DNA of 64,000 nucleotides from Tissierellia bacterium (GCA_030535395.1 JAUNLK010000008.1:1-64000); one strand, 5' to 3'. Positions 17,864 to 27,214 are shown, counted from the first letter of the stretch. Numbers and translations: made by a program. Notes: generated by a model not told the origin, from the letters alone.

Positions 17864-18049
17864 TTACCAGCTCGCCTTTTTTACACCGGGGATCTGTCCG
17901 GCATATGCCAATTCACGGAAGCAGATTCTGCAAATTCCGTACTTTCTCAAAACCGAGTGGGGACGGCCACAGATTTTGCATCGGGTATAGGCGCGAGTGG
18001 AAAACTTGGGCTTTCTCTTCTGTTTTGCAATCATGGATTTCTTAGCCAT
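17864..18049 (-). CDS. rpsN: 30S ribosomal protein S14 type Z
   Basis: A 61-residue short S14 with two CxxC pairs (RCKICGRPH and [10 protein letters not shown]) that bind zinc. This zinc-dependent form is the usual housekeeping version in the Bacillota spc cluster. Confidence 0.97.
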   Translation of the reverse strand: MAKKSMIAKQKRKPKFSTRAYTRCKICGRPHSVLRKYGICRICFRELAYAGQIPGVKKASW

Positions 18050-18058
18050 AAACCCTCC

Positions 18059-18601
18059 TTACTTTGCAAAGGGCATTCCCATTTTTTGAAGGAACGCTTT
18101 GGCTTCCTCGTCGGTTTTGGCCGTGGTGACAATCACAATGTCCATACCGCGCAAGGTATCAATTTTATCGTATTCGATTTCAGGGAAGATCAGTTGCTCC
18201 TTCAGTCCCAGGGCGTAGTTGCCACGGCCGTCGAAGGCGGTGGGCTTTACGCCGCGGAAGTCCCGTACCCGGGGGAGGGCAACATTCATCAGCTTGTCCA
18301 GGAAGTCGTACATCTTTTGGCCGCGCAGGGTCACCTTGCAGCCGATGTTGGAGCCCTCTCTGAGCTTGAAGTTTGCCACACTCTTTCTGGCCTTGGTCAC
18401 CAGGGGCTTTTGGCCGGTGATGATGGTCAGGTCGTTGACTGCCGATTCCAAAGCCTTGGGATTGTCTTTCCCCTCGCCAACGCCGATATTGACCACGATT
18501 TTTTCCAAGCGGGGCACTTCCATGACATTGGCATATTTGAACTCTTCGATCATGTAGGGGAAGACTTCGTTTTGAATCTTATCTTTTAATCTACTCTCCA
18601 C
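18059..18601 (-). CDS. rplE: 50S ribosomal protein L5
   Basis: A 180-residue L5 that binds 5S rRNA and contacts S13 across the subunit interface. Conserved blocks are [34 protein letters not shown] and the C-terminal [15 protein letters not shown]. It lies between rplX and rpsN. Confidence 0.97.
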   Translation of the reverse strand: MESRLKDKIQNEVFPYMIEEFKYANVMEVPRLEKIVVNIGVGEGKDNPKALESAVNDLTIITGQKPLVTKARKSVANFKLREGSNIGCKVTLRGQKMYDFLDKLMNVALPRVRDFRGVKPTAFDGRGNYALGLKEQLIFPEIEYDKIDTLRGMDIVIVTTAKTDEEAKAFLQKMGMPFAK

Positions 18602-18611
18602 AGTCTCCTCC

Positions 18612-18926
18612 TTACTTATCTTTAATGACCGTATCGGTGGCCTTTACAAAGCGCACTTTCTTACCGTTTTCGAAGCGGTAGCCCAAGCGGCTCTTCTTGC
18701 CCGATTTACTGTCATAGTACATTACATTGGACACGTGAATGGGGGCCTCGGTCTTGACAATGCCGCCGGGCTGTTGGGGCCCACGGGGCTTGTTGTGACG
18801 GGTGACGATGTTCACACCCTCCACCAGTACACGGTCTTCCTTGGGCAGGGTTTGAAGGACTTTGCCCTTCTTTCCCTTGTCCTTTCCGGAGATGACTTCT
18901 ACGGTATCGCCTTTTTTAATACGCAT
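18612..18926 (-). CDS. rplX: 50S ribosomal protein L24
   Basis: A 104-residue L24 with an N-terminal KOW motif ([20 protein letters not shown]), an early assembly initiator of the large subunit. The C-terminal [14 protein letters not shown] is also typical. Confidence 0.97.
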   Translation of the reverse strand: MRIKKGDTVEVISGKDKGKKGKVLQTLPKEDRVLVEGVNIVTRHNKPRGPQQPGGIVKTEAPIHVSNVMYYDSKSGKKSRLGYRFENGKKVRFVKATDTVIKDK

Positions 18927-18936
18927 CCTGCACTCC

Positions 18937-19305
18937 TTATAGTACTTCTGGAGCCAGGGAGATGATTCTCATAAAGTTCTCTCCACGAAGCTCGCGAGTT
19001 ACCGGTCCGAAAATACGGGTGCCCTGGGGATTGCGGTCTTCCTTGATGACAACGGCAGCATTTTCATCAAATTTGATGTAGCTCCCGTCGTTGCGGCGGA
19101 TGCCCTTTTTCGAACGCACGATGACGGCCTTGACCACGGCCCCCTTCTTTACAACGCCTCCGGGCGTTGCATTTTTTACGGAACAAACCACGATGTCTCC
19201 GATATTGGCGTAGTGACGATTGGTCCCGCCCAGTACTTTAATGACACCGAGCTCCCGGGCTCCGGAATTGTCCGCAACTTTTAATCTTGATTCCTGTTGG
19301 ATCAT
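18937..19305 (-). CDS. rplN: 50S ribosomal protein L14
   Basis: A 122-residue L14 beginning [19 protein letters not shown], with [19 protein letters not shown] and C-terminal [11 protein letters not shown]. It forms the bridge region with 16S helix 14. The length is invariant in bacteria. Confidence 0.98.
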   Translation of the reverse strand: MIQQESRLKVADNSGARELGVIKVLGGTNRHYANIGDIVVCSVKNATPGGVVKKGAVVKAVIVRSKKGIRRNDGSYIKFDENAAVVIKEDRNPQGTRIFGPVTRELRGENFMRIISLAPEVL

Positions 19306-19317
19306 TGAGGAGCCTCC

Positions 19318-19572
19318 TTACTTCGCCTTTTCAACGATGCGCACCAGACGGAAGTGCTTGTCCTTGGACAGGGGACGAGTTTCCATGGCCCGAACGTAGT
19401 CGCCAATGTGGGCTTCGTTGTGCTCATCGTGGACTTTAAACTTCTTTGTATTTTTAAAACGCTTTTGGTAAATGGGGTGTTTCTTGAAGGTCTCAACGGC
19501 CACGACAACAGTCTTGTCCATTTTGTCGCTGACCACACGACCGGAAATCACCCGGCGGTTATTTCTCTCCAT
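19318..19572 (-). CDS. rpsQ: 30S ribosomal protein S17
   Basis: An 84-residue OB-fold S17: [18 protein letters not shown], then KYQ-like [16 protein letters not shown] and [19 protein letters not shown]. It is a primary 16S binding protein of the small subunit and lies three bases after rpmC. Confidence 0.97.
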   Translation of the reverse strand: MERNNRRVISGRVVSDKMDKTVVVAVETFKKHPIYQKRFKNTKKFKVHDEHNEAHIGDYVRAMETRPLSKDKHFRLVRIVEKAK

Positions 19573-19575
19573 GGA

Positions 19576-19794
19576 TTAGGCCTCCTTCTCGACGTTGAGG
19601 GCACCTTCCAGCTCACGCTCACGCTGAATGGTCTTGACCCGGGCGATGTCCCGTTTCACATTTTTGATCTGTGCCGGATTTTCCAGTTGACCGGTGGCCA
19701 GTTGGAAGCGGAGGTTGAAGAGTTCCTGTTTGAGCTCATTGACCTTGCTTACCAGCTGGTCCGAAGACAATTGGCGGATGTCCTTACTTTTCAT
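19576..19794 (-). CDS. rpmC: 50S ribosomal protein L29
   Basis: A 72-residue two-helix L29: [20 protein letters not shown], then [14 protein letters not shown] and DIARVKTI, with a short acidic tail. It lies at the polypeptide exit tunnel and docks signal recognition particle and trigger factor. The ATG at 19794 overlaps the rplP end by 11 bases. It is preferred over an upstream GTG because it gives the canonical N-terminus. Confidence 0.95.
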   Translation of the reverse strand: MKSKDIRQLSSDQLVSKVNELKQELFNLRFQLATGQLENPAQIKNVKRDIARVKTIQRERELEGALNVEKEA

Positions 19795-20227
19795 TGCCGG
19801 TTCCCTCACTTTCTTCCCCAGTGGTCTTCGATACGAAGCGGGTCTTAATGGGGAGCTTCATGGACGCAAGACGCATGGCCTCGCGAGCGATTTCTTCCGA
19901 GACCCCGCTCATTTCGAACACCACGCGGCCCGGTTTTACAACGGCCACCCAGTACTCGGGGGCCCCTTTACCGGAACCCATCCGGGTTTCTGCGGGCTTT
20001 TCTGTTACCGGTTTGTCCGGGAAAATTTTGATCCAGATATTACCGCCACGACGAATGTAGCGGGTCATGGCACGACGAGCCGCCTCGATTTGATTGGAGG
20101 TGATCCATGCGGGCTCGAGGGCCTGGAGACCGTACTCACCGTAGGTGAGGGTGTTTCCCCGGTGGGCCACACCTTTCATTCTTCCCCGGTGCTGTCTACG
20201 ATATTTGACTCTCTTGGGCATTAACAT
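19784..20227 (-). CDS. rplP: 50S ribosomal protein L16
   Basis: A 147-residue L16 with N-terminal [19 protein letters not shown] (the usual Gram-positive start), the [14 protein letters not shown] block near the A-site tRNA elbow and [16 protein letters not shown]. Its C-terminus overlaps rpmC. Confidence 0.97.
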   Translation of the reverse strand: MLMPKRVKYRRQHRGRMKGVAHRGNTLTYGEYGLQALEPAWITSNQIEAARRAMTRYIRRGGNIWIKIFPDKPVTEKPAETRMGSGKGAPEYWVAVVKPGRVVFEMSGVSEEIAREAMRLASMKLPIKTRFVSKTTGEESEGTGNEK

Positions 20228-20244
20228 GTTGCTTTCCCCCTCTC

Positions 20245-20958
20245 TTAGCGGTCGTTGGTGCGCTTATCGCGGCGACGGTTGTCCCCATCCCGGCGACGAT
20301 CTCTGCGGCGAGAATCTCTGCGGGGTGCTTGGGGCAGGACTTCTCCCTTGTACAGCCATACCTTCACGCCAATCTTACCGTAGGTGGTGTTGGCTTCTGC
20401 AAATCCGTAGTCGATGTCGGCACGGAGGGTTTGCAGGGGAATGGTCCCTTCGCTGTAGCCTTCGGTGCGGGCGATGTCGGCGCCGCCGAGACGGCCGGCC
20501 ACTTGGGTGCGGATGCCCTTTACGCCCAGGCGCATGATCCGTTGAATGGTCTGTTTCATGGCACGACGGAAGGCCACCCGGCGCTCCAGTTGTCCTGCGA
20601 TGTTTTCGGCAATGAGTTGTGCGTCCAGGTCGGGATTTTTGATTTCATCCACATTGACCACTACGCCCTTGCCGGTGAGTTTTTCCAGTTCCTTGCGGAG
20701 ATCTTCCACGCCAGCGCCGCCGCGGCCAATGACCATGCCGGGCTTTGCGGTGGAGATGGATACTTTTACCTTCCCACCGGCCCGTTCGATTTCGATTTTG
20801 CTGATGCCGGCTTGGAAGAGGTTTTTCTTGATATATTTGCGAATTTCGTTGTCTTCTACCAGGAGTTCGCCAAAGTCTTTTTTATTGGCATACCATTTGG
20901 AATCCCAATCTTTGATGATTCCGACGCGAAGACCGTGCGGATTTACTTTTTGACCCAT
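20245..20958 (-). CDS. rpsC: 30S ribosomal protein S3
   Basis: A 237-residue S3 with N-terminal [15 protein letters not shown], a KH domain around [16 protein letters not shown], and the C-terminal [20 protein letters not shown] block at the mRNA entry channel. The final 25 residues form an Arg/Asp-rich tail (repeated RRD units) that is longer than in many homologues. Confidence 0.97.
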   Translation of the reverse strand: MGQKVNPHGLRVGIIKDWDSKWYANKKDFGELLVEDNEIRKYIKKNLFQAGISKIEIERAGGKVKVSISTAKPGMVIGRGGAGVEDLRKELEKLTGKGVVVNVDEIKNPDLDAQLIAENIAGQLERRVAFRRAMKQTIQRIMRLGVKGIRTQVAGRLGGADIARTEGYSEGTIPLQTLRADIDYGFAEANTTYGKIGVKVWLYKGEVLPQAPRRDSRRRDRRRDGDNRRRDKRTNDR

Positions 20959-20968
20959 GGTACCCCCC

Positions 20969-21304
20969 TTATTCTCTCTCTGCTACGACTACGCCAATGT
21001 GGCTGGAACGCTTCAAAATGGGATATGCCATCCCCTTGGCCTTGGGGCGGAAGCGCTTCATGGTGGGGCCATCGTGGGCATAAGCTTCCTTCACGATGAG
21101 CTCATCACGATTGAGGCTCAGATTGTTTTCTGCATTGGCCACTGCGGAGTGGAGCACTTTGTAGAGCTCGCGGGCACCGTGCTTGGGTGTCAGAGACAGC
21201 ATGGCCAGGGCTTCATCGACCTGCTTGCCACGAATTTCAGCACAGATGTAGTTGACCTTCAAAGGAGAGATGCGAACGTATTTAGCAATTGCCTTAGCTT
21301 CCAT
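20969..21304 (-). CDS. rplV: 50S ribosomal protein L22
   Basis: A 111-residue L22 whose beta-hairpin lines the nascent-peptide tunnel. Conserved segments are [27 protein letters not shown] and [14 protein letters not shown]. It lies between rpsS and rpsC. Confidence 0.97.
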   Translation of the reverse strand: MEAKAIAKYVRISPLKVNYICAEIRGKQVDEALAMLSLTPKHGARELYKVLHSAVANAENNLSLNRDELIVKEAYAHDGPTMKRFRPKAKGMAYPILKRSSHIGVVVAERE

Positions 21305-21315
21305 TTGCTTCCTCC

Positions 21316-21597
21316 TTATCTCATCTTGGCGGTCTTTTCGCCACCACCGTGTCCACGATAGGTGCGGGTGAGGACGAATTCGCCGAGCTTGTGGCCCACC
21401 ATGTCTTCAGTGATGTAGATGGGCACGTGTTTGCGGCCGTCGTGTACGGCAATGGTGTGCTGTACCATTTCCGGGAAAATCGTGGAACGACGGGACCAGG
21501 TTTTAATGACTTCTTTTTTATTGGCTTCGTTGAGGGCTCTTACTTTCTTGAGCAGGTGCTCATCGGCGAAGGGCCCCTTCTTTACGGAACGGCTCAT
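21316..21597 (-). CDS. rpsS: 30S ribosomal protein S19
   Basis: A 93-residue S19 with [16 protein letters not shown], the central [11 protein letters not shown] and the C-terminal [16 protein letters not shown]. It sits in the head of the 30S subunit with S13. Confidence 0.97.
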   Translation of the reverse strand: MSRSVKKGPFADEHLLKKVRALNEANKKEVIKTWSRRSTIFPEMVQHTIAVHDGRKHVPIYITEDMVGHKLGEFVLTRTYRGHGGGEKTAKMR

Positions 21598-21608
21598 GGA
21601 CTCCCCCT

Positions 21609-22439
21609 TTATTTCGTACGACGACGAACGATGTACATATCGCTCTTCTTGTTCTTCTTGCGGGTTTTCAGACCCAGAGCAGGTTTGCCCCAGGGTGTCA
21701 TGGGTGAGGGACGACCGATGGGGGTGCGACCTTCACCACCACCGTGGGGGTGATCCACGGGGTTCATGGCAGAACCACGAACGTGGGGGCGAATGCCCAG
21801 GTGGCGCTTGCGGCCGGCTTTACCCAGGTCGATGAGTTCGTGAGCGAGATTGCCCACTTGACCGATGGTGGCTCGGCAGCGAATGGATACCAGGCGGAAT
21901 TCTCCGGAGGGCATCCGCAGCTGTGCCATTTTCCCTTCACGGGCCATGAGTTGTGCCTCAGAGCCTGCGGAGCGGGCAATTTGTGCGCCCTTTCCGGGGG
22001 TGAGTTCCACGGCGTGAATGGTGGTACCTACGGGGATGTTTTCCAGGGGCAGTGCATTGCCCAGCTTGATGTCGGCATTGGGGCCGGACTCAATGGTGTC
22101 GCCCACCTTCAGGCCCTTGGGGGCCAGGATGTAGCGCTTCTCACCGTCGGCGTAGTTGATGAGGGCGATGTAGCTGGTGCGGTTGGGATCGTACTCAATG
22201 GAGGCCACTTTTCCGGGGATCCCGTCCTTGTTGCGCTTGAAGTCGATGATGCGATACTTCTTGGTGGCGCCACCGCCCCGGTGACGGCTGGTGATTCTGC
22301 CGTGGGCGTTTCTCCCTGCAGATTTATTGATTTTAACGACTAGGCTTTTTTCAGGGGTGGACTTGGTGACTTCCTCAAAGCTGGCCACCGTCATGCCCCG
22401 CCGACCGTTGGTGGTCGGTTTGTATCTTTTAATCTCCAC
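21609..22439 (-). CDS. rplB: 50S ribosomal protein L2
   Basis: A 276-residue L2 with N-terminal [20 protein letters not shown] and, near the C-terminus, the invariant [19 protein letters not shown] loop near the peptidyl-transferase centre. It lies 11 bases after rplW. Confidence 0.98.
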   Translation of the reverse strand: MEIKRYKPTTNGRRGMTVASFEEVTKSTPEKSLVVKINKSAGRNAHGRITSRHRGGGATKKYRIIDFKRNKDGIPGKVASIEYDPNRTSYIALINYADGEKRYILAPKGLKVGDTIESGPNADIKLGNALPLENIPVGTTIHAVELTPGKGAQIARSAGSEAQLMAREGKMAQLRMPSGEFRLVSIRCRATIGQVGNLAHELIDLGKAGRKRHLGIRPHVRGSAMNPVDHPHGGGEGRTPIGRPSPMTPWGKPALGLKTRKKNKKSDMYIVRRRTK

Positions 22440-22450
22440 TTTGGACCTCC

Positions 22451-22741
22451 TTATTGCATGCTGTCAAAGAACTCGATGGTCTTGGAGTCGTCGGTCAGCT
22501 TGACAATGGCTTTTTTCCAGTGGGGACGGCGCACTTTCCGCATCCCCAGGCGCTTGGTCTTGCCCTTCATATTGATGGTGTTGACGCTCTCAACGGTGAC
22601 GCCGAAGATGGTCTCCACGGCCTTTTTGATTTCCGCTTTGCCGGCGCCTCTGGCCACTTGGAATGTGTATTTGTTCTCCTCCATGGCTTCCATGGAAGCT
22701 TCGGTGATGATGGGACGGAGAATGATGTCGTAGATATTCAT
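22451..22741 (-). CDS. rplW: 50S ribosomal protein L23
   Basis: A 96-residue L23, the main docking site for trigger factor and SRP at the tunnel exit. Markers are IIRPIITE-like [28 protein letters not shown] and the tunnel loop [20 protein letters not shown]. Its start overlaps the end of rplD by one base. Confidence 0.96.
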   Translation of the reverse strand: MNIYDIILRPIITEASMEAMEENKYTFQVARGAGKAEIKKAVETIFGVTVESVNTINMKGKTKRLGMRKVRRPHWKKAIVKLTDDSKTIEFFDSMQ

Positions 22742-23364
22742 TAGTTGTACACCTCCACGATTTTGTTCAGAGCATCCCGAGTGAGAATCAGAGAGTCGTA
22801 TTTCAGAAGGTCGTAGACATTCATGGTGCCCACGGTGCCCACGCTGACCCCTTGAATGTTGCGAGCGCTCAGGTAGGCGTTTTTGTCGGTCTCTGCCATG
22901 AGGAAGAGGGCCTTTTTCTTAGCTCCTGCAATTTCCAGGAAGTTTGCAAATTCTTTGGTCTTGGGCGCATCCATGGTGAAGTTGTCGATGAGGATGAGCT
23001 CCTGCTGGCGCACTTTGTCGGTGAGGACGCTCTTCATGGCCAGGCGACGGACCTTTTTGGGTGTGGTGTAGCGGTAGCTTCTGGGCTTCGGTGCGAAGAC
23101 AATGCCACCACCCCGCCACTGGGGTGCGCGAATGGAGCCTTGACGGGCGCGACCTGTGCCCTTTTGGCGCCAGGGCTTGCGGCCACCGCCCCGGACTTCG
23201 GTGCGGGTCTTGGCGGACTGGGTCCCCTGTCTCTTATTGGCTAGAATATTTTTTACCACCAGGTAGACCACGTGCTCGTTGATCTCCACGTTGAAAATTT
23301 CGTCGGGAAGTTCCACCTCTTCCACGGGCTTACCTTCCAGATTGATCATTTGGTATTTGGTCAT
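22741..23364 (-). CDS. rplD: 50S ribosomal protein L4
   Basis: A 207-residue L4 with the tunnel-reaching extension [20 protein letters not shown] followed by [20 protein letters not shown]. In some bacteria L4 also represses its own S10 operon. This is relevant to the structured leader before rpsJ, but autoregulation here is only a possibility. Confidence 0.97.
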   Translation of the reverse strand: MTKYQMINLEGKPVEEVELPDEIFNVEINEHVVYLVVKNILANKRQGTQSAKTRTEVRGGGRKPWRQKGTGRARQGSIRAPQWRGGGIVFAPKPRSYRYTTPKKVRRLAMKSVLTDKVRQQELILIDNFTMDAPKTKEFANFLEIAGAKKKALFLMAETDKNAYLSARNIQGVSVGTVGTMNVYDLLKYDSLILTRDALNKIVEVYN

Positions 23365-23381
23365 TGGTTCCCTCCTCTGGC

Positions 23382-24023
23382 TTACTTGCCGCTCTTCTTG
23401 CCCGAACGGACAATGAGCATACCGTTCTTTGGACCGGGGACAGCACCCTTAATGAGCATAAAGTTGTTTTCGCCATCCACACGAACGACTTCCAGATTTT
23501 GGACCGTTACGCGCTCATTTCCCATCTTCCCGGACATTCTGTGATTTTTGAAGACTTTACCGGGATAGGATGCAGCACCCATACCACCGGCCATGCGGTG
23601 CATCTTGGAACCGTGGGTTTCACGACCACGACCGAAGTTGTGGCGAACGATGATCCCCTGGGTACCCTTCCCCTTGCTGGTGCCGATGACGTCTACAATG
23701 TCTCCAGCTTGGAAGACATCCACTTTCACTTCATCGCCAACATTGAGATCTTTGAAGTCTTCGCTGTCATCCAAACGGAATTCTCTCAGCACGCGCTTGT
23801 AGGGGAGGCCCGCTTTGTCGAAGTGACCCCGCTTTGGTTTGTTGACACGCTTTTCCTTTATATCGAAGGCGGAAACTTGAATGGCCTCGTAGCCATCCAC
23901 TTCCATGGTCTTCTTTTGAACCACAGCCTGGGGCTCAACGGAGACCACCGTTACGGGAACGACGGCGCCGTCCTCCAGGAAGACCTGGGTCATGCCCACC
24001 TTTTTACCAATTACTTGTTTCAT
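23382..24023 (-). CDS. rplC: 50S ribosomal protein L3
   Basis: A 213-residue L3 with N-terminal [11 protein letters not shown] and the core extension [20 protein letters not shown] that approaches the peptidyl-transferase centre. It is second in the operon, about 50 bases after rpsJ. Confidence 0.97.
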   Translation of the reverse strand: MKQVIGKKVGMTQVFLEDGAVVPVTVVSVEPQAVVQKKTMEVDGYEAIQVSAFDIKEKRVNKPKRGHFDKAGLPYKRVLREFRLDDSEDFKDLNVGDEVKVDVFQAGDIVDVIGTSKGKGTQGIIVRHNFGRGRETHGSKMHRMAGGMGAASYPGKVFKNHRMSGKMGNERVTVQNLEVVRVDGENNFMLIKGAVPGPKNGMLIVRSGKKSGK

Positions 24024-24072
24024 AGATACCTCCTGTACAGCGGATTGCTAGGCAATCGTATAGTCCTATGGC

Positions 24073-24384
24073 TTACAGTTTAATTTCGATGTCCACACCG
24101 GCAGGCAGGTTCAGCTTCATCAGAGAATCCACGGTCTTTTGATTGGGATCCAAGATGTCGATGAGACGCTTGTGGGTGCGCTGCTCGAATTGCTCACGGC
24201 TGTCCTTGTGCTTGTGGACGGAGCGAAGAATGGTGACCACTTCTTTTTCCGTGGGCAGGGGCACGGGACCGGAGACGGTGGCGCCCGATGTTTTGGCGGC
24301 CTCTACAATGCGCTTGGCGCTGTTGTCCAAGAGCTCGTGATCATAGGCCTTTAAACGAATTCTGATTTTTTGTTTGCTAGACAT
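24073..24384 (-). CDS. rpsJ: 30S ribosomal protein S10 (NusE)
   Basis: A 103-residue S10 with [33 protein letters not shown] and [19 protein letters not shown]. It is both a ribosomal head protein and the NusE antitermination factor. It is the first gene of the 14-kb ribosomal operon, preceded by GGAGGA and a leader of about 230 bases. Confidence 0.98.
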   Translation of the reverse strand: MSSKQKIRIRLKAYDHELLDNSAKRIVEAAKTSGATVSGPVPLPTEKEVVTILRSVHKHKDSREQFEQRTHKRLIDILDPNQKTVDSLMKLNLPAGVDIEIKL

Positions 24385-24617
24385 ATAGTCCTCCTATCAC
24401 ATTTCCTCAAAAGGAAGGTAGACGTCCGATACACTCTTCCGGGTGTTCCATGGAGCCCGAAAGAAAAAAGGGCGTCCATCGCCCAATTCTTGACTGGACA
24501 TTCTCGGCAATAATTTCCTTCTCTGTAGGCTGGGCGGAACCTTGAAATTTCAAGGTTTTTCCCCTCATCGACCTACGCGAAGCCACCTATTGCTTCCTCG
24601 CATGTCTATAACCATAC
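24385..24617 (-). promoter_or_regulatory. Structured 5' leader of the S10 operon with internal terminator
   Basis: The predicted leader runs from about 24617 to the rpsJ ATG at 24384. It contains, in transcription order, a purine-rich stretch, a perfect 20-base palindrome (24538-24557, AACCTTGAAA/TTTCAAGGTT) enclosed by possible outer pairing GTAGG/CCTAC, a terminator-like hairpin at 24464-24484, and a further hairpin around TCCATGGA. The layout suggests transcription attenuation. I could not match it to a T-box or a named ribosomal leader family. Confidence 0.6.
24464..24484 (-). terminator. Attenuator-type terminator inside the rpsJ leader
   Basis: Minus-strand GGGCG-ATGGA-CGCCC followed by TTTTTT. 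It lies about 80 bases before the rpsJ start codon and downstream of the operon promoter, so unconditional termination would silence the ribosomal operon. It is therefore expected to be regulated or inefficient. Confidence 0.65.
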
Positions 24618-24623
24618 CGCAAT

Positions 24624-24652
24624 ATTATACAGAAAGACCCCAGCAATTGCAA
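24624..24652 (-). promoter_or_regulatory. Promoter of the S10-spc-alpha operon
   Basis: Minus-strand TTGCAA (24647-24652), 17 bases, TATAAT (24624-24629). The -35 lies inside a perfect inverted repeat: AAAGACCC (24633-24640) and GGGTCTTT (24653-24660) with the palindrome GCAATTGC between them. That hairpin may also terminate transcription arriving from the gene at 24726-25028. Confidence 0.85.
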
Positions 24653-24725
24653 GGGTCTTTCTCGTTTTTTCTGAAGTTTTTTAATTTTCTCCCCAAAAAT
24701 TTTTTTGAGGAGGCCCCTTTCCCAT

Positions 24726-25028
24726 TTATTCTTTCAAAAGGAGCCACAGGCCAAAGGCCGAAAGAAATAAAAAGTAGCCTCCCCCGCTGATGAAAGGGTC
24801 CAGGGGCAGAATTCTTTCGTGATACTGGAAGAAAAAGATTCCCACCAGCATGCCCAGGCCCCAGTGCCTGGGAATTTCCACTCTTCTGTCTCTGAGGTAG
24901 AGATAGAGGGCGGCCCCCCACAGGAGGACGCCAATTACGGCTAGGACGCGGTTGGGCGACACCTTGGCCCCATAGGCGGTCACTGCCGCCCCCAATAGGA
25001 CCAGCGCCAGGCTCAATCCCCTTTTCAC
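24726..25028 (-). CDS. Small membrane protein, unknown function
   Basis: A 100-residue protein with about four hydrophobic segments (LSLALVLLGAAVTAYG; VLAVIGVLLWGAALYLYL; WGLGMLVGIFFF; YFLFLSAFGLWLLL) and a basic loop RDRRVEIPRH. I recognise no family. The GTG at 25028 is chosen because GGGAGGT lies five bases upstream and the hydrophobic N-terminus follows directly. A consensus promoter is correctly spaced upstream. It resembles the 10054-10437 protein only in general character. Confidence 0.7.
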   Translation of the reverse strand: MKRGLSLALVLLGAAVTAYGAKVSPNRVLAVIGVLLWGAALYLYLRDRRVEIPRHWGLGMLVGIFFFQYHERILPLDPFISGGGYFLFLSAFGLWLLLKE

Positions 25029-25059
25029 ATTGGACCTCCCTTCATCCACTCGTCTTGTC

Positions 25060-25088
25060 ATTATACTGCCTCGCCCCCGCCACTGCAA
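25060..25088 (-). promoter_or_regulatory. Promoter of the 24726-25028 gene
   Basis: Minus-strand TTGCAG (25083-25088), 17-base spacer, TATAAT (25060-25065), about 30 bases before the GTG start. Confidence 0.75.
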
Positions 25089-25127
25089 AGGGAAGTGGGC
25101 CACTTTTTTGAAAGGGGCCCCTGCCCA

Positions 25128-26093
25128 TCAGTCCAGGGAGTAGAGGTATACGGAAAATTTGTAGTAGGACCCGTTCCACTCCACCAGGGACTCCCCGAAG
25201 CCGTAGTGGACGGCTTTGGGCTGCAAGAGATTTCGGTGGTGGCCCGGGGAGTTGATCCAGCTCTCCATTTGATTATTCCCCATAATGAGCTCCGCCGGCC
25301 CAGTGACATAGTTCACCAGGAGATTCTCCCCGTACTTTTCGATGGCTCCCGAGGGACTGTAGTGGCTGAGCTTGCCCGTTTGCCGATAGGTCTCAAAGAC
25401 CTCCTTGAGCCTGAGCTGTGCCACTTGATCCAAGTGGGGATCTTGGGTGAGGGCGGGGAGATTTTTTGTAGCCCGGTAGGCATTGAGCTGATGGCCAAAT
25501 TCCCGGGAGCTCATGAGCTTCGGCCGCAGCCGCTCCAGCTCCGCCTCCCGGCTGGGGGGCTGGGGTTGCGGCTGGGGTTGAGGCTGAGGCTGGGGCCCAG
25601 GGGCCGTGTCCCCGCCCCCAATGAGCACTTCCCCGTTCTGCCAGTCCACCTCATAGCCCAAAGCCTCGGCCACAAAGCGCACGGGCACATAGGAGCGGCC
25701 GTCGTAGATGATACTGGGGGCGTCCAGCTCCACCATAAGCCGGATCCCAGTTCGAGTGGAGCTGATCTCCGCCACATGGGCACCGGCCTCCATCACCACC
25801 CAGGTCTCGCCATCGGTGAGATAAAAGCCCCCCTGGGGCATGTCGTCAAAGGGAGGCATGTAGATGACCCCCAGGCCCAGGCGCTCCCCGAGAAAGCGAA
25901 TGGGCACCATGGTCCGGTCGGTGTGAATGTCAATATAGGCCCGGCCCATCTCCGCCGGCGGGTTCTGGAGGATGCCATTGATCCTCAGCCCCACCGGGAC
26001 CTCCGCCGCCTGAGGGGGCAGGGCACCCGCAGCGAGACCCCTGCCGGAAAAAACCGTGAGGAGCAAAACCATGGCCAATAAGTACTTTTTCAT
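25128..26093 (-). CDS. Secreted CAP/SCP-domain protein with copper-amine-oxidase N-type domain
   Basis: A 321-residue exported protein. The ATG at 26093 follows GAAGGG and begins a clear signal peptide (MKKYLLAMVLLLTVFSGRGLAA). Residues about 30-160 match the copper-amine-oxidase-N-type module common on clostridial surfaces (RINGILQNPP, VPIRFLGERLG, GRSYVPVRFVAEALGYEVDW); the name is historical and no amine oxidase domain is present. A Pro-Gln repeat linker (about 165-185) leads to a C-terminal CAP/SCP domain (LNAYRATKNLPALTQDP, SHYSP, GENLL, WINSPGHHRNLL). A cell-wall-associated role is likely; the substrate is unknown. Confidence 0.88.
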   Translation of the reverse strand: MKKYLLAMVLLLTVFSGRGLAAGALPPQAAEVPVGLRINGILQNPPAEMGRAYIDIHTDRTMVPIRFLGERLGLGVIYMPPFDDMPQGGFYLTDGETWVVMEAGAHVAEISSTRTGIRLMVELDAPSIIYDGRSYVPVRFVAEALGYEVDWQNGEVLIGGGDTAPGPQPQPQPQPQPQPPSREAELERLRPKLMSSREFGHQLNAYRATKNLPALTQDPHLDQVAQLRLKEVFETYRQTGKLSHYSPSGAIEKYGENLLVNYVTGPAELIMGNNQMESWINSPGHHRNLLQPKAVHYGFGESLVEWNGSYYKFSVYLYSLD

Positions 26094-26226
26094 CTTCACC
26101 CTTCTTTCTCCCAGGGGCGCTGAAACCCAGCCCCACACCGGGGCAAGGACTGCCCTGTGGCTTTCATTATACCCCAAGGCCCTGGACTTTGGCGGCGGAA
26201 GCTGCGGCTCCGCCATTTTGGGCAAT

Positions 26227-26253
26227 AAAAAAATGGCCGGTAAACACCAGCCA
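26227..26253 (-). terminator. Terminator of tRNA-Pro
   Basis: Minus-strand hairpin TGGCTGGT-GTTT-ACCGGCCA followed by seven T residues, about ten bases after the encoded CCA. Confidence 0.85.
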
Positions 26254-26260
26254 CATTCTT

Positions 26261-26337
26261 TGGTCGAGATGACAGGATTTGAACCTGCGGCCCCAAGTCC
26301 CCCAGACTTGTACGCTACCAAACTGCGCCACATCTCG
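26261..26337 (-). tRNA. tRNA-Pro (anticodon GGG)
   Basis: A complete 77-base tRNA. The acceptor arms are CGAGATG/CATCTCG, the discriminator is A, and CCA is encoded. The anticodon stem is CAAGT/ACTTG with loop CTGGGGG, giving anticodon GGG. The T-arm is GCAGG-TTCAAAT-CCTGT. It decodes CCC/CCU, and CCC is visibly frequent in this GC-rich genome. It has its own promoter and terminator. Confidence 0.96.
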
Positions 26338-26346
26338 ATGAGCATT

Positions 26347-26375
26347 ATTCTAACACCTTTACAATTTCTTTGCAA
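26347..26375 (-). promoter_or_regulatory. Promoter of tRNA-Pro
   Basis: Minus-strand TTGCAA (26370-26375), 17 bases, TAGAAT (26347-26352). The start would fall within a few bases of the mature tRNA 5' end. Confidence 0.8.
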
Positions 26376-26581
26376 GGGGGAAAATCCACTTTAACTTTCG
26401 CCCCGCAGATGTATATATTACAGGGGATGGGCCTCGGCGTCAAGGATTTCTCAAAAAAAGATTTTCTCAGAATTTCAGGGGTTCCATTTTTTGAAAAGTG
26501 GGTATACGATGATCAAGAAACCTATACTTAGGTAATCAATTTCACACACAACATAAGTAGCTACAGAAAGAGGAGGATACC

Positions 26582-27067
26582 ATGGCAGATATGAATGGTG
26601 GCGCTTTGCTGGAACTGTTGTCTGAAAATGAAAAAGAAGTGGGCAATCTCTACAGAGATATTGCAAAGCGCGTCTCCATTGGGGAACGTTTCTTTGAACT
26701 GTTGGCGGAAGATGAAGACCATCACCACGAAATGTACAAAAAATTGGCCGCAAACCTGAAAGAGGAAGGCTACTGGAAAGTGGACGAGGAGCAACTGGCC
26801 TACTTCCAGCTCCGCCTGGACCGCACCCTCCTGGCCCGCCCCAAGGAACTCCAGGATCAGGGCAAAAAAGTACGGGACAAATTGGCCGCCTTCGAACTGG
26901 CCGAGCGCATTGAGCGGGAAACCGTGGAAATCGTTCGGGAAATCCGGGACATGGCCCCCGATTTCGTACCCAAGGAACTGGCCGCCATTGAAAAAGAAGA
27001 GAAGGGACACCTTCAAAAAGTCATGGAGCACATTCGCGGCTTCCACATGACCGGCCTCGGCCTCTAA
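26582..27067 (+). CDS. Ferritin-like diiron protein (rubrerythrin-type four-helix bundle)
   Basis: A 161-residue helical protein with four ferritin-like iron-ligand helices. These are SENEKEVGNLYRDIA, LAEDEDHHHEMY (Glu, Glu and His), ERIERETVEIVREI and IEKEEKGHLQKV (Glu and His). No rubredoxin domain is attached. Relatives act in peroxide or oxygen detoxification or iron handling; the electron donor cannot be read here, although a ferredoxin gene lies nearby on the opposite strand. AGGAGG is six bases before the ATG. The exact subfamily is uncertain. No clear -35 was found in the roughly 200-base upstream region. Confidence 0.8.
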   Translation: MADMNGGALLELLSENEKEVGNLYRDIAKRVSIGERFFELLAEDEDHHHEMYKKLAANLKEEGYWKVDEEQLAYFQLRLDRTLLARPKELQDQGKKVRDKLAAFELAERIERETVEIVREIRDMAPDFVPKELAAIEKEEKGHLQKVMEHIRGFHMTGLGL

Positions 27068-27098
27068 AAAGCTGAGCCCCATAGCAAAAGTGTGCAAG

Positions 27099-27125
27099 AA
27101 AAGAGCGCCCCAGGGGCGCTCTTTT
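27099..27125 (+). terminator. Terminator of the ferritin-like gene
   Basis: Perfect stem AGAGCGCCCC-A-GGGGCGCTCT followed by TTTT on the plus strand. Confidence 0.9.
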
Positions 27126-27214
27126 TGTGCTCCCGCCACGCCCTAGGCATCAGCCCCAGAGAGCCTGAGATCCAGAGACCGAAAAGATACAGCCTCAGCA
27201 CCAGACACGGAATC

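Noticed and set aside
16512..17990. A 492-codon plus-strand open frame across rplR-rplF-rpsH
   Set aside because: A shadow of three ribosomal protein genes in perfect operon context on the other strand.
24385..24617. T-box riboswitch in the rpsJ leader
   Set aside because: No sequence matching the AGGGTGGNACCGCG T-box was found. The AAGGTTCCGCCC segment is only vaguely similar, and rpsJ is not a usual T-box target.
25480..25620. Tandem repeat array near 25550-25600
   Set aside because: This is the Pro-Gln codon repeat of the linker inside the CAP-domain protein, not a non-coding repeat or CRISPR.
26094..26375. An upstream extension of the CAP protein reading through the tRNA-Pro region
   Set aside because: The frame is open there, but the signal peptide and ribosome binding site place the start at 26093, and the upstream DNA encodes a complete tRNA with promoter and terminator.
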